Numbered from the stretch's first letter, positions 1 to 11,122 are shown. The stretch is DNA of 64,000 nt from Zanthoxylum bungeanum (GCA_019454045.1 SKCR01001878.1:1-64000); one strand, 5' to 3'. The notes: generated by a model from the letters alone, not told the origin. Program-made: numbers and translations.

Positions 1-805
1 CACTTAATACTTCCTAATTTTGAATTTTAATGCTTCCATAATTCCTCCACCTAGTAAGATTTTTCCAATTTAAAAACTTCTATTTCTCACTTTCTTTAAA
101 TATTACATAAACCTGCCAATATTAAGAAAACAAAATAAATTTAGATAAAAGCCTATAAAATAAAATGTAAACTAGTATAAATTTAAGTTAAATGGTATTA
201 AGCTAATTATACCTACCACAATTTTTTAATAAATTCTGTTAAATTACGAAAAGTACAAGCAATATTTTAGTATTTGAATTATATATTTATTTTTTAATAT
301 TGTATATTTATTATGCTACTCTATTTTTTAAAGACTTGTAATTTCTCTCATTAGATGTATTTTCTTCTACTTATAAAATTTCATATTAACATTAAATATT
401 TATATATTAAAATTTAAAGACGTTGACTACAACATTGTACAATAAAATGGATGGTTATACAAAATATTAACATGCACAAGAGGCATATAAAATCACTAGG
501 CAAAAAAATTTGTCATTTGCATCTCGAAAAGTTTGAATAAATATGATTGATTTAGAGGTGGTCTTGGGGAGGATCATTTGAGACCTCTAAATTTAATATA
601 AAATTAGTGTTTCGATTTTAAAGAAATTTTAATTTTAATTTTATAATATAACTTATTTTTTTTTAATCTTTTGTCAATATATGTCCCATTTTAAACTCGC
701 CTAGGGTCACATAAAATTCAATACAACTCATGGCCGCCCTATCTTGATTAGTGTGTAACAATGAAGTTTTGGAACTGTTCACACATCTCATTCATCCTTT
801 GGAAC
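1..805. other. AT-rich intergenic DNA, no gene seen
   Basis: The stretch is AT-rich with stop codons in all frames and no splice-linked coding signal. Short phrases such as the inverted gaggt/acctc copies near 553-590 may be old transposon remnants, but I cannot assign them to a family. Confidence 0.6.
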
Positions 806-898
806 ACCAAAAATGATAAACATACTTAAAGTTTTACTTAAAGTTTCTGCACTCCTCTCAATGTAGCTACAGTGAGAAGGGTGTATCATTACTCTTGG
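806..898. repeat. Degenerate MITE copy related to the 929-1076 hairpin
   Basis: The left end (ccaaaaatgata) and right end (tatcattactcttgg) form an imperfect terminal inverted repeat. The interior shares the 'tacttaaagttttact' and 'gtagctacagtgag' segments with the hairpin element immediately to the right. It looks like a shorter, older member of the same family. No clear target-site duplication was found. Confidence 0.5.
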
Positions 899-928
899 AA
901 CCACGTCACATCCCGGATTTTATAAAAT

Positions 929-1076
929 CAAAAATGATACACTCACACACACTCTTACTTAAAGTTTTACTAACTCTCTCATTGTAGCTACAGTGATCAA
1001 CAGTAAATCATTGTAGCTACAGTGAGAGAGTTAGTAAAACTTTAAGTAAGAGTGTGTGTGAGTGTATCGTTACTCT
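929..1076. mobile_element. Hairpin MITE with ~65-bp terminal inverted repeats
   Basis: The left arm (about 933-996) and right arm (about 1008-1073) are near-perfect reverse complements separated by only ~11 bases, so the element is essentially one long hairpin. The arms share 'gatacactcacacac' and 'cttaaagttttactaac' and their complements. The flanking copies of tataaaat (921-928 and 1077-1084, extendable to 9 bp as ttataaaat) look like a target-site duplication, which would fit hAT or Mutator-type transposition. There is no coding capacity. A transcript through it would fold into a stem suitable for small-RNA processing; that is inference. Confidence 0.75.
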
Positions 1077-1084
1077 TATAAAAT

Positions 1085-2508
1085 ATGATGAATTACATGT
1101 CGATTATTGCTCCGAAAGATGCAATAATTAAATAATAAAATATATTAATTATATGGGTGGGTCCCACATGCATAAAAATAATAAAAAATTATAATTTATT
1201 ATTTGCACAATAAATCTCATGCTTATTAATAGATGTTTCATTTCATTATTTTCTACATTCCATTCTCAACTAAATCATATGTATTCTAAGAGAGAAAAAT
1301 ATTGTTTTTTCTTAAGAGTTTGTGAGAAGGTTGTAACTCTTCTATTATAAGAAAGTGTGAGATTATTTACTCCTTGTGTTTAGAGAGAAGTTGTAAAAAA
1401 ATTTCCACAATACTGAAATCCTTCTACTTTTGCCCGTGGATGTTTCCCTCACATTGAAGGTTTTATCACGTTAAATTTGTGTCTCATTGCTTTATTTTAT
1501 TGTTAATATTTATGATAAACTAAGCCTCTTAATTATTATTGTACTGTTATATGGTAGACAAAGTCTCATAAATTAATAATTAATCTCAAATTTACTTTAC
1601 TTGCGTATCAATAAGTACTTCCTCTAGAACCCACATGCTTAAATCATCATGCAAAATGAGAAACATCAGAAAGGTTTCAGCACAAAGCCCATATCAGCTT
1701 TGAAACAGTAACACAAAGCATTCCACAAGCATGACTAAAAAATTAAAAATTAAAAATAACGATACAGGAAGCAATATCATTGTGCCCTGGCTTTGTTTTT
1801 TTTTGGCATTCTCAATTTATTGAAAATCCGACTGGATTGACCGGTTAAATTAGTCGAATCATAAATTAGTTATGTCTCTTATGAGTTTGATCCGGTTGAA
1901 TCTTCAAAGCGGAGAGTAAAAAAAGGGTCAAAAATAACGAGTCGGTGAACTGATCTATCCGATTTTTCATCCTAAAATTTTTTAGACTGAAAATAAATAA
2001 ATAAAAAATCATTTTTATTTAATTAAAATTATTTATGATATTAGTCGGTTATACTGTTTTAATTAGAACAGTTCAACCAATTGAAACCAATGACTCATTC
2101 AACTTTTCAATTCATCCGTTCAATTACCGATCCAGTTGTTAAAACAAATGGACATTCCTTAAATGTTTCGTAGAGTAAAATGTCTATTTTATCCCTTGAA
2201 TCTCAAAAATTACAAGTCTAATGCTGAAGTTTACACACTTGTTAACATTTCAAATCATAACCTTTACGTTTTACTCAATGCTAGGTTGTAAAAGTTTGAT
2301 ACTTTGATGCCATGTGTAAGTAATTATTAATTGAATATCTTTTGCAGGGGTGCGAATTTTAGAATCACTGATATCACAAAACGAAATCAAGTTTCTTGTC
2401 TGACAGGTATTCCTTTGACACTGATTAATTTTTTTGCTCCCCCAAATTATTCCTCTAAAATTTGTCACCAATTAATAAAGTCATTATGAAACCATTGCAC
2501 ATTTGCAC
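1085..2508. other. Intergenic DNA with a possible old accggtt-rich repeat
   Basis: No gene is visible. Between about 1822 and 2145 there are several copies of accggtt/aaccgga-like words. The two ends (gactggattgaccggttaa and the complement of the stretch near 2120-2145) are loosely inverted. It may be a decayed non-autonomous DNA element, but no target duplication was found. Confidence 0.35.
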
Positions 2509-2518
2509 TTCCAGGCAT

Positions 2519-2698
2519 TTTTTTTTTTTTTTTTTATCGTTGGAAATTTCGTCGTCAAATCATATTTTTGGACTTAAGCAGAATATGTAAAAATTTTGAC
2601 TATCTCAGATTTTTAAAAGAAACGCATTCTCTAAATTCGAATCCAAGACCTTAAGATAAGATCTTAAGTCTTACACCACCAAACCACTCTCTTGAGGA
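2519..2698 (-). mobile_element. tRNA-derived SINE, full length
   Basis: Read on the - strand, the element starts near 2698 with an A-box-like stretch (TGGTTTGGTGG, about 2679-2689), then a B-box-like stretch (GGATTCGAA, about 2636-2644), and ends in a run of ~20 A (plus-strand T run 2519-2536). The flanks are ttccaggcat (2509-2518) and ttccagacat (2699-2708), a 10-bp target duplication with one mismatch. The combination of RNA polymerase III boxes, terminal poly(A), ~180 bp length and flanking duplication is diagnostic of a SINE mobilised by LINE machinery. The family was not identified. Confidence 0.75.
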
Positions 2699-2708
2699 TT
2701 CCAGACAT

Positions 2709-3262
2709 CTATGCATTGCAACATATTCTCTTGTTGTATTTGTTTCACTTGTTTTTTTTCCCTTCTGGTGAGACTATTTGAATCCATTAATGATTAAAAA
2801 AAAAACTACTCAATAAATTTATTTATGAAAATAATAATTATCGTTAAAATTTGAATTTTACTCAACAAAAATATTTTAATTATTGGGTTATACTAAATAA
2901 ACTCATTAATAAATGTTTATAGATTTGTTACACCAGATACTGAAGTAATAGTTTAGAGATGTTTTACGAACAACTAAAATACATTCGATTATTAATTAAC
3001 TGAATGCAATAATTATTTTTTTTAAAAAATATCCAAAATATACAAATTATGAAACTTTAATTACCAGTACACTAAAAGATTATAAAATGTATCAAAATTG
3101 TAAAAAATACTTATATATTTTGTATCATATGTATACATAATGTTTGATATATGTTTCAATCGTATATCCAAATTTGATACAAATTCCACACACTTTGCAA
3201 TCTTTGAGTGAATTTGTTAATAAAATTGTAGTATTTGTGTATTTTGAAAAAGCGTCAATCTT
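2709..3262. other. AT-rich intergenic DNA, nothing recognised
   Basis: No open frame of note, RNA gene or repeat family was recognised. Confidence 0.6.
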
Positions 3263-3263
3263 T

Positions 3264-3346
3264 AAATATATTATTGAAAACACAGGATATTAGTCAATAT
3301 TATTAAATATATTATTGAAAACACTAAGATATTAGTCAATATTATT
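3264..3346. repeat. Two-copy 41-42-bp tandem duplication
   Basis: The unit beginning aaatatattattgaaaaca is present at 3264-3304 and again at 3305-3346 with two or three differences. It abuts the target duplication (aagtt, 3347-3351) of TE-A, so the insertion occurred at the edge of this repeat. Confidence 0.8.
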
Positions 3347-3351
3347 AAGTT

Positions 3352-4096
3352 TGTTGATGGTGTTTTCAGGCACTATAACATTTAAGACAGCACGACGAGG
3401 ACATGAGGGTAATTCACTGACTGGTTAAGATCATCAAAACCGACCCGACCACAACATTTGAAGACCGACCACTTTGGTTCGGACGACCGAGCACTTTAAG
3501 GTCGGCAGGAACACTCTCAGCATAAAAGACGGTCATGACCGACCACATAAAAACCGACCACACGGCGAGACGCGTTCAAAATGACGACACTCTATTCTTG
3601 CGGATAAAATAAGCGAGTTATCCTACTCTCACAAGGAAATGGATGTCAGAATCCGAAAAGGAATAAGAAAGAGAAGGGAATATCAGGCTAGGAATCCTTG
3701 CAAGGAGAAGAGACTAAGTTCAACTAGGATTTCTTATGCAAATAGGAGTCTGATTTCTGTATTACTATAAATAGGAGGGCATAGTATGTGTAAAAGGCAT
3801 CATATAATCATCAAATCATCAACAAAAACTAGTGATCTGAATCTTCAAGCTCTGACTTGTGGAGATCTAAGAAGAGTGTTTAAGTAATAAAAGTACCATC
3901 TTTTTTGTGTCCGTGGACGTAGGTCGGATCCAAATCCACCGAACCACGTTAAATCCCCTTGTTGATTGGTGTGTTTATCTGTTTTCTGCTAAATTTGCCT
4001 TTGGTCCCCCATAACCAAACAAATTCACTATTGAGGGAGGATTTCCTCGGGAGTGATATTCCAATATTACCCTGAGACCAAAATCAGCCGTCAACA
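3352..4096 (+). repeat. TE-A 5' LTR
   Basis: 745 bp, starting TGTTGATGGTG and ending CCGTCAACA. It is repeated at 11908-12652. It contains repeated 'gaccgacca' words in the upstream half and a TATA box at 3766-3773, so U3 lies left of about 3795. Confidence 0.92.
3766..3773 (+). promoter_or_regulatory. TATA box of the TE-A 5' LTR
   Basis: TATAAATA in the 5' LTR, followed ~30 bp later by the probable transcript start. The 3' LTR copy at the matching site reads TATGAATA, so the two LTRs differ in promoter quality. Confidence 0.65.
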
Positions 4097-4098
4097 GT

Positions 4099-4116
4099 TG
4101 GCGCCGTTTGTGGGGA
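4099..4116 (+). promoter_or_regulatory. TE-A primer binding site (tRNA-Asp type)
   Basis: TGGCGCCGTTTGTGGGGA begins 3 bases after the LTR. It matches the complement of the plant tRNA-Asp 3' end apart from the TTTGT/TTGCC portion. This primer is used by Tat and Athila gypsy lineages. Confidence 0.75.
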
Positions 4117-4148
4117 ACTCAACAAAAAGCAACTCGCGTAGTGAGACA

Positions 4149-5782
4149 ATGGCGGAAGACGGAAGCCACCAACCATCAGGGAGCTCGGCTGCAGATTGGA
4201 TGGAGAAGATTGAGGAGAACCTTAGGAAAGAAAGGGAGGAAAGCCAAACTCTGCTAAAAACCATAGTAGACCGGTTGGAAAAGATAGAAGGAGCACACAA
4301 TGGAAAATTCGAGGTCGGGACTAGCCGACGAAGGAACGACATAGCAGAAGGAAAGAGAATTGTCGATATAAGTGAGGACGACAGACCCCGAAGAAGGGAT
4401 CCTTACAGGTAAGATCTGTAGTGGTTCAGGAAGATTCCCAGACCGAGGACACATGGGAGGAAGAGAGTGACAAATCGTCACCAGACCCCTCCTATAATAG
4501 CCCTCGCAACACCCGGCGAAGGAGAAAGAATATGACGAAGAAGTACGAGAAGATACCGGCCACGAGAAGCACCACCCCCAGGATAACAGAAAGAAAGGAG
4601 ACCGCAGAAGGCGGAATGAAACCAAAGATAGCAGCATGAAATCTTGGCTGCGGGAGGAGCTGGTCAAATGGGGAGTATACCCCAATGCAAACAGAGGGGA
4701 TGTCCAGGACGGCAAAGATGAGTCCCCCCTCACAGAAGAAATAAAATCGGAGAAATTCCCAAAAAAGGTTCAGCATGCCGACCATGACACCATACAAGGG
4801 CCATACCGATCCCAAAACCCACATTGAAGGTTTCGTCCTACTAATGGAGGTGGCAAGGGGTAACAGGGGACGCCATCTGCAAAGTGTTCCCCTTAACTCT
4901 AGCCGGACCGGCCATCCTATGGTATAGAAGCCTGGCCCCAAGAAGCATCAGCAGCTTCACACAACTGAAAAAGTCATTCATACGACACTTCAAGGGGGCT
5001 TGTGTCCCCAGAAAGACAATTGGAGAACTAAGGCTTATGAAGCAAGGAGACAATGAACCTCTGAAGATATTTATTGAAAGATACCATAATATGGTACTCG
5101 ATGTCGGAGGGTATGAATCCCCCGAGGCCCTGGAAAGCTTAAAGGGAGCCTTGAAGGTCGGAAGGCTATGGACCCATCTAAGGATCCAAGACACCCCGGA
5201 CTACGCCACCGCTCTGGAGGTGGCCCGAAAATTCGTTTTGTTGGAGAACGAGGAGAAAGTATCCCGAAAAGGGACACCATTAGAGAAAGAACCGAAGGTG
5301 CCCCCCGCCGAACAGAAAGAGAATCCAGAAGACCACTCCCGAAGCACAAGGAGTTCAAACCACTGCACCGGGACAATCAAGAGAGAAGGGCACCGACCCT
5401 AGTAAACCATGTGGTCGGGGAAGATGCATACATTCCCCTAAAGAAACCACTAAGGCAAATTGTCATGGAGATCCAGGGGAAAGGTCTCTTAGTAGAACCC
5501 GACCAAAGGAGATTCCCCCCGGACAAAAGAAACCAAAAGGCTTATTGTGTACACCACAACTCCAAAGGACATGCAACAGACGGATGTAAAGATCTGCGAG
5601 AACAAATGGAAGATCTAGCACGAAACGGGTATCTAAACAAATACATTGACCACGAGGTCATGACAATCAGACAAAGAGCACTTGGTCGCCAAATCAATAT
5701 CATCGCAGGAGGAAGAACACTGGCCGGAAACTCTAACCGGTCAAGGAAAGATTACAGCAGAACCGAGGACCAGATGTCTTAG
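4149..5782 (+). pseudogene. TE-A gag, frameshifted
   Basis: The start ATG at 4149 opens a hydrophilic, charged N-terminal part ending at a stop at 4410-4412. The reading then continues in other frames (about 4421-4639, 4636-4827, 4884-5340, 5320-5782), implying several frameshifts. The capsid-like core (WYRSLAPRSISSF...) lies at 4884-5260. A CCHC-like motif, YCVHHNSKGHATDGC, sits at about 5543-5587 and is followed by a DLREQMEDLARNGYL helix, the arrangement typical of Tat-lineage gag. Gag would form the particle that packages element RNA. As it stands it cannot give a full protein. Confidence 0.8.
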
Positions 5783-5830
5783 AAACAGAGCAGGGCACAG
5801 GGACTACCGGGAGGCCGGTCGGTACCAATA

Positions 5831-6442
5831 ATGTTCACTGATGAGGATACCCGAGGAGTAAGTTTCCCTCATGACGATGCATTGATAATCAAGGCAGTCA
5901 TCAGCGGGTCGGAGGTAGACAGAATCCTAGTGGATCCCGGGAGCACAGTTGACATAATTTCCAGAGAAGCACTGGACGACCTAGGGGTAGAATATGCAAC
6001 CCTGACAAACGATAGCACTCCCTTATACGGTTTCGGAGGATCAGCCGTCATCCCACTAGGAAGAATACAGTTGGCAATAACTGTCGGGACACATCCTCGG
6101 ACCCGGACGATCATGACAGACTTCACTGTAGTAGACTGCATGAACAGTTACCAGGCCATCGTCGGGCGACCTTTCATGATGAAAACAAAAGCCGCGATGT
6201 CCTGCTACCACCTGAAACTGAAATTCCCCACTCGGGAGGGGATTGGAATTGTGTGCGGAAGCCAGAAAACAGCTCGCAGCTGCTTTGCAACTCTCTCACG
6301 AGAAACTCTCTGCATCACAGAAGACAACCGAAAACGACAAAGGAACCAGAGAGAAGAAGAAGAAGACAGAGGCCCAGGCGCCTGGCCAAACAAAAGTGCT
6401 CGACTCGCTGCAGCTGAGGAAACCGAGGAGATAGAACTTTAA
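5831..6442 (+). CDS. TE-A aspartic protease domain, pol truncated after it
   Basis: A 203-codon open frame in the same frame as the last gag segment and separated from it by a stop at 5780-5782. The retropepsin active-site region reads LVDPGSTVDII (about 5927-5959), a variant of D-S/T-G seen in Tat-lineage proteases. The second conserved region, YQAIVGRPF, is near 6150. After about 6430 the expected RT, RNase H and integrase are absent; a short reading ending ...GQYVPKYQ at about 6524 resembles the extreme end of a Tat pol. I infer an internal deletion of most of pol with a breakpoint near 6430-6480. Confidence 0.8.
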   Translation: MFTDEDTRGVSFPHDDALIIKAVISGSEVDRILVDPGSTVDIISREALDDLGVEYATLTNDSTPLYGFGGSAVIPLGRIQLAITVGTHPRTRTIMTDFTVVDCMNSYQAIVGRPFMMKTKAAMSCYHLKLKFPTREGIGIVCGSQKTARSCFATLSRETLCITEDNRKRQRNQREEEEDRGPGAWPNKSARLAAAEETEEIEL

Positions 6443-6659
6443 GGGACAGGAATTCAAATACAGAGCCTCTCTCAAAATGACCCACAGAGAGTTGTTAGTA
6501 GGGCAGTATGTCCCCAAGTATCAATAAAAACTTTTTTTTATCCGCTCTTCTAAAAAAAAAAGTTTGCAAAGACCTCCGGGGACATACTCAATGCAACATA
6601 AGGAGAAATACGCCCTTAATGTACCAAACAGCTCGGGGATGATCTTATTCCCGCCGAGG

Positions 6660-7160
6660 TCGTCTGGCTCGGGGTCGGGGCACATCCCACCGAGTCAGCC
6701 TTCGGACTGGGGATGTAACATTCCCCCAGGTCCAAGTGCCTTTTTCAGCTCGGGGTCGGGGTACGTCCCACCGAGTCAGCCCTTCGGACTGGGGACGTAA
6801 CATTCCCCTAGGTCCAAGTGCCTTTTTCAGCTCGGGGTCGGGGTACGTCCCACCGAGTCAGCCCTTCGGACTGGGGACGTGACATTCCCCCAGGTCCAAG
6901 TGCCTCTCTCAGCTCGGGGTCGGGTACATCCCACCGAGTCAGCCCTTCGGACTGGGGACGTGACATTCCCCCAGGTCCAAGTGCTCTCTCAGCTCGGGGT
7001 CGGGTACATCCCACCGAGTCAGCCCTTCTGACTGGGGACGTAACATTCCTCCAGTTCCAAGTGCCTTTTTCAGCTCGGGGTCGGGTTACGTCCCACCGGG
7101 TCATACTCATTGGACTGGGGACGAGACATTCCCCCAGAACCAAGTATCTCTTTAGCTCGG
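6660..7160 (+). repeat. TE-A tandem array 1, ~80-bp unit, about 6 copies
   Basis: Units begin 'agctcggggtcgggg' near 6668, 6750, 6829, 6908, 6986 and 7071, each followed by 'gtcccaccgagtcag' and 'acattcccccaggtccaag'. Periods are 78-85 bp and the array is unusually GC-rich for this genome. Confidence 0.88.
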
Positions 7161-7184
7161 GGTCCTCAGGGACATACTCGATGC

Positions 7185-7610
7185 ATAGGATCTGTGAGAA
7201 GCATAGCACGGGGAGGGATGATACCCCTGTGGCGATTGCTTGCTCCAGTGTCACCGAACATAAGGAGGAATATGCCCTTAATGTATTGAACACTCTTTGA
7301 TCCTCACTTACCCGACCCGATGTAATGGATCCGTGGGAAAGCATAGCACGGGGATGGTGATGCCCCCGTGACGATTGCTAGCTCCAGTGATGCCGGACCT
7401 AAGGAGGAATGTGCCCTTAGTATCCCGGACACTCTTTGATCCATTCATCATCTCGGATCCGCGAGAGACGCAGCACGGGGATGCGTTGTGCCCCTGTAGC
7501 GTATGCCTACTCCAGCGTGGTAAGGAGGAGCCCTCATACAATACACAGGCTCCCCAGTGAACCGACGTGTAGAGGATGTGCCCTTACCAATCAAACGCTC
7601 TTTTTGATCC
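7185..7610 (+). repeat. TE-A tandem array 2, ~125-140-bp unit, about 3 copies
   Basis: Units start 'ggatctgtgagaagc', 'ggatccgtgggaaagc' and 'ggatccgcgagagacgc' (7188, 7327 and 7456). Each contains 'agcacggggatg', 'taaggagga' and 'cactctttgatcc'. The copies are diverged from one another. Confidence 0.75.
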
Positions 7611-7876
7611 GAATCCTGGTTCGCCGGGACGCTGAATTGAAAGATTCAGAATTGTGTTTTGGAGACCTCGGCAGGACGCTGTTTTGAGGCATCCATGTTG
7701 TTGTTTATGCTTACAAAAAACATTTTCGGATAGGTGCTAAGTCACCCCCACCTTTCAATTTTATTTAATCTTGTTTTCGTTTTTCACCGATCTGGCAGAG
7801 GGACGCCCATGCCAGATTCGGTAGGGCTTCGCAAAAGGACGATTCAATTCCCTTCTGAGCAAGTCCCAAATATTAA

Positions 7877-8050
7877 ACTGGCTCGGGGCTAGATTTCGTT
7901 CCGCCGAGGCCATATGGTTAATTGGCTCGGGGCAGGATTCTTTCCGCCGATGCCACTTGGATTACCTGGCTCGGGGCTGGATTCGTTCCGCCGAGGCCAC
8001 TTATTTATTCGGCCTGGGGCTGGATTCGTTTCGCCGAGGTCACTTGGTTT
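7877..8050 (+). repeat. TE-A tandem array 3, ~45-bp unit, about 4 copies
   Basis: The unit is 'ctggctcggggctggattcg' followed by 'ttccgccgaggccactt', repeated near 7877, 7920, 7965 and 8010. It shares the 'gctcgggg' word with the flanking arrays, so the arrays may have grown from common seed words. Confidence 0.8.
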
Positions 8051-8500
8051 CTCTCAGCTCGGGGTCGGGTTACGTCCCACTGAGTCCGTCCTTTTGATCT
8101 GGGGAGGTAACATTCCCCCAGGTCCAAATGCTTTCACTCAACTCGGGGTCGGGGTACGTCCCACCGAGTCAGCCCTTCGGACTGGGGACATAAACATACC
8201 CCCAGGTTCAAGTGCCTTTTACAGCTCGGGGTCGGGTTGCGTCCCACCGAGTCGGTTTCTTTGGACTGGGGAGGTAACATTCCCCCAGGTCCAAGTCTTT
8301 TACACAGCTCGGGGTCGGGTTATGTCCCACCGAGTCGGTTTCTTTGGACTGGGGAGGTAACATTCCCCAGGTCCAAGTCTTTTACAAAGCTCGGGGTCGG
8401 GTTATGTCTCACCGAGTCGGCTTCTTTGAGCTGGGGAGGTAGCATTCCCCCAGGTCCAAGTCTTTCACACAGCTCGGGGTCGGTTATGCCCCTCCGGTTC
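8051..8500 (+). repeat. TE-A tandem array 4, ~84-bp unit, about 6 copies
   Basis: Variant of array 1: 'agctcggggtcgggtta' plus 'gtcccaccgagtcggttt' plus 'ggggaggtaacattccccc', with starts near 8057, 8140, 8223, 8308, 8390 and 8471. Arrays 1 and 4 are homologous but were separately homogenised. Confidence 0.85.
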
Positions 8501-8659
8501 ATATTGACCCCTGAAGGGTCTCAAAGAGTTCAAAAAAAAAAGAGGAGAAAGAGATAAGAAATATACATAAATGTATAAATATGTGCATGTCAAAGTACAA
8601 CTTGCAATGTTATTACAAAAAGTAAAGTGTACATAGGGCCCCGGTCGGGTTACCCTTTC

Positions 8660-11122
8660 TCATTCAGCCCGCACAGGGGCATGAATTTCTTCCTCGACTG
8701 GCTCAGATGGCGGGAGGACTGGCTCGATCTCAGGAAGAGGAACAACTGCTTCATCCTCGGCAGCATGGGAGACCGCTACTTCAAGGACGGGAGGAGGAAT
8801 CTCAAGACAGTCCTCGTCGGCGGCTGGAACATCAGGTCGCTCTTCTTGCTGAAAACCGGAATCCGGGACCACCGAGATCGGGTCAGGATCCATCACCTCC
8901 TCGGGAGGAGGAGGGAGCCACTTCCGGAACTCCTCCTCAGAAATATCCCCCTTACAATAGCTGATAGCCGCATGAATATGATCCATATTCAAACCTGGCA
9001 GCACCATCGGTATCAGCTCAGCACAGTCACCAACTCCCTCTAGGCGGATAGCCTCCTTCTCGGCCTCAAGATCGGCCTCTCTCTCCTCAAGCTCGGCCTC
9101 TTTCCTCTCAAAGTCATCTCGGGCCCGCGCCATTTGTTCTTCATTGGCCTTCAATTTTGTTTCAACACTGGCCACCTTGGCCTTCAAAACGCCAATTTCA
9201 GATTGGGCGGTCTTCAAATCCTCCCGAGCATTGTCAGCAAGCTTTCGTTCCAGCGCAACAGCAGCCTTAAGAGCCTTATTAACTTTGAAATTCTCAATGG
9301 CAGTCAACTCAAGGTTCTGAATCACCCCCTCCCGATCAGCTAATTTAGCCTCCACTTCCGTAAGGCGATTCTGAAGTCTCTGGGCCTGACCACCCTCGGA
9401 CAATAGGCTCAATAGAAGGTCCTTGTTCTTCGCCATGAGGTAAGTAGCCTGCACAATAACAAAGAAAGTCAAGACGCGAGATGAAGAAGACCGGGAACCG
9501 AAATCAGAAAAGAGAAAGGAGAGAATAAAACTACCTTTGCCATCTGAGAGCTCATCTCGGTGACCACAGCCTCGGGCGAGATATCCTCATATCTCGAGAC
9601 CTCCCCAGGGGGAATCACCTCGGCCAATTCATTGAAAGCCGGCACTAAATGGGAAGTGGCCTCCCGGATGCTTTCTCCCAAGTCATCCACCCCGAGGATT
9701 ACAGAACCCTTTTGCTTCTTGGAGGAGCCCACAGATGATTTCTTCCCCCGGCGAACGTCTTTCTTCTTGCCCGGGACAGGATCCATCTCCTCCTCTTGGA
9801 CCAGCTCGGTCTCCTCTGACCCGAACTGACGCCTCCTCTTCCTAAGAGGCTTCGGCGGACTAACAAGACGAGCAGATCCTGACGACTGCGCGCCGGGAGA
9901 GGACAGATCACGAGCAGCCGGCTGAACTCTCCCCTGAGACGCCATCCCAACCTCAGCAGATTCAGGCTGTGCCCGGGAAGTTCCAGTTTCAGCATGACCG
10001 GCCTTCTTCATAGTACCGGCCAACTTCTCAAGAAACTTTGGCCTCTTCGACATGCCTACAAAAAAAAAGGGGGAAAAAGGAAAATCAGGACCCGAGCATA
10101 TAACAAAGATATCAAACATGATGAACAGGGAAATCAAACTAAAACAGTCAGCAATCATCTACCTATCCGACCTGAGACCTCCGAAGGGACGGTCCGAGTA
10201 AGGCCTGACTCAACGAAGGCCGCATCATTAACCAATTCCCTCCAGTGGGCAGCATACCGACGAGCCCAGCCTACCCGCCTCCGAACCTGACGAGAAACCT
10301 TGGGAGCATCTCGCCAACAAGCTGGGAGAAACCTAAGAAACTAAGAACGGGAATAAAGAAAGAAAGAAAGGGTATTAAACTCCTAACCTCCAGCCCTGAA
10401 GATGTCCGGAACCGAGACGTCCTCCTCAAACGATCTCAGGACCCGACCCCAATCCCCAGTAGCCCAGAACCAAAGGTCCTTGAAATTCTTGTTGGAGTCG
10501 GGGAGTTTCTGGACAAGGTTGGACGAGCTATCATAAGCAGAGAGGTAATACCAACCATAGTGAGTCTTTGGGTTAGACTTCAAACGGTATAACCTCTTCA
10601 CCTCTTCCTCTTCCAACAAGGTACACCTAAACCTGCCCGGTGCCAAACCACATATATGCCGGCCAGAATCCTCCAGCTATTCAAACTCAGTTGGCAAGGG
10701 GCAATCTCCATCTCGGCCAGCATCCAAGCAAAATAACGTTGCATCGGCAGCCGTAGCCCACACTCAAAAAAGGCAGGAAGAACTGCCACCGAGCCCTCAT
10801 CAAGTTGACTAGCACGATCCATCGGGCCGGGAACTTCAAGGGCAATATCTATCGGGATGTCGTATCGTTGCCGCAACAGCGCCAGATCATCCTCAGTTAT
10901 TTTGGAGGGACGATTCATATCCAGAGCCGACGACCCAAGTTCACCAGGCTCTGGGTCCTTCCGAGGAACCCTCTGATGGTAGGAGTCTTGTTCGATCTCG
11001 GAGGGAGTAGGGGTAGTGTCAAGGTCTTCTACACTAGGTGCCCCAGAGCCCGAGGAGAGCTCCTCAGCAGGGGGAGTTGAGATCTTAACAGGCTTTTCAG
11101 GGGATGAACCGCGGTCAGACAT
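8660..11122 (-). CDS. TE-A antisense gene: multi-exon, gypsy-type putative transposase-like N-domain plus coiled coil
   Basis: The coding exons on the - strand are 11122-10388, 10055-9535 and 9448-8660 (stop). The introns 10387-10056 (332 bp) and 9534-9449 (86 bp) have GT...AG ends, and both joins keep the reading frame (phase 1 and phase 0). A 5' leader intron 11324-11125 has a GTAAGT donor and a TGTCAG acceptor just before the ATG. Total length is about 680 codons. The N-terminal part (PCQLSLNSWRILAG..., RLYRLKSNPKTHYGWYYLS, NKNFKDLWFW) resembles the plant 'putative gypsy type transposon' family (Pfam Transposase_28, PF04195, from memory). The middle is basic (RKRRRQFG, GKKKDVRRGKK); the C-terminal third is a long Glu/Lys/Ala coiled coil (about 9440-9050) with a Pro/Glu tail. 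One defect is visible: a single-base frameshift near 10619-10622. Function is unknown; antisense extra genes are reported in Tat-lineage elements. Confidence 0.75.

Noticed and set aside
6818..8557. Several open frames of 100-180 codons (for example 6818-7300, 7344-6808, 7914-8360)
   Set aside because: They are translations of GC-rich tandem arrays in TE-A; open frames follow from repeat units with few stops, and the peptides are Gly/Ser/Pro repeats on both strands.
8627..9043. + strand frames of 138 and 85 codons opposite the antisense gene
   Set aside because: They are shadows of the coiled-coil exon 9448-8660, whose spliced frame and composition are far better supported.
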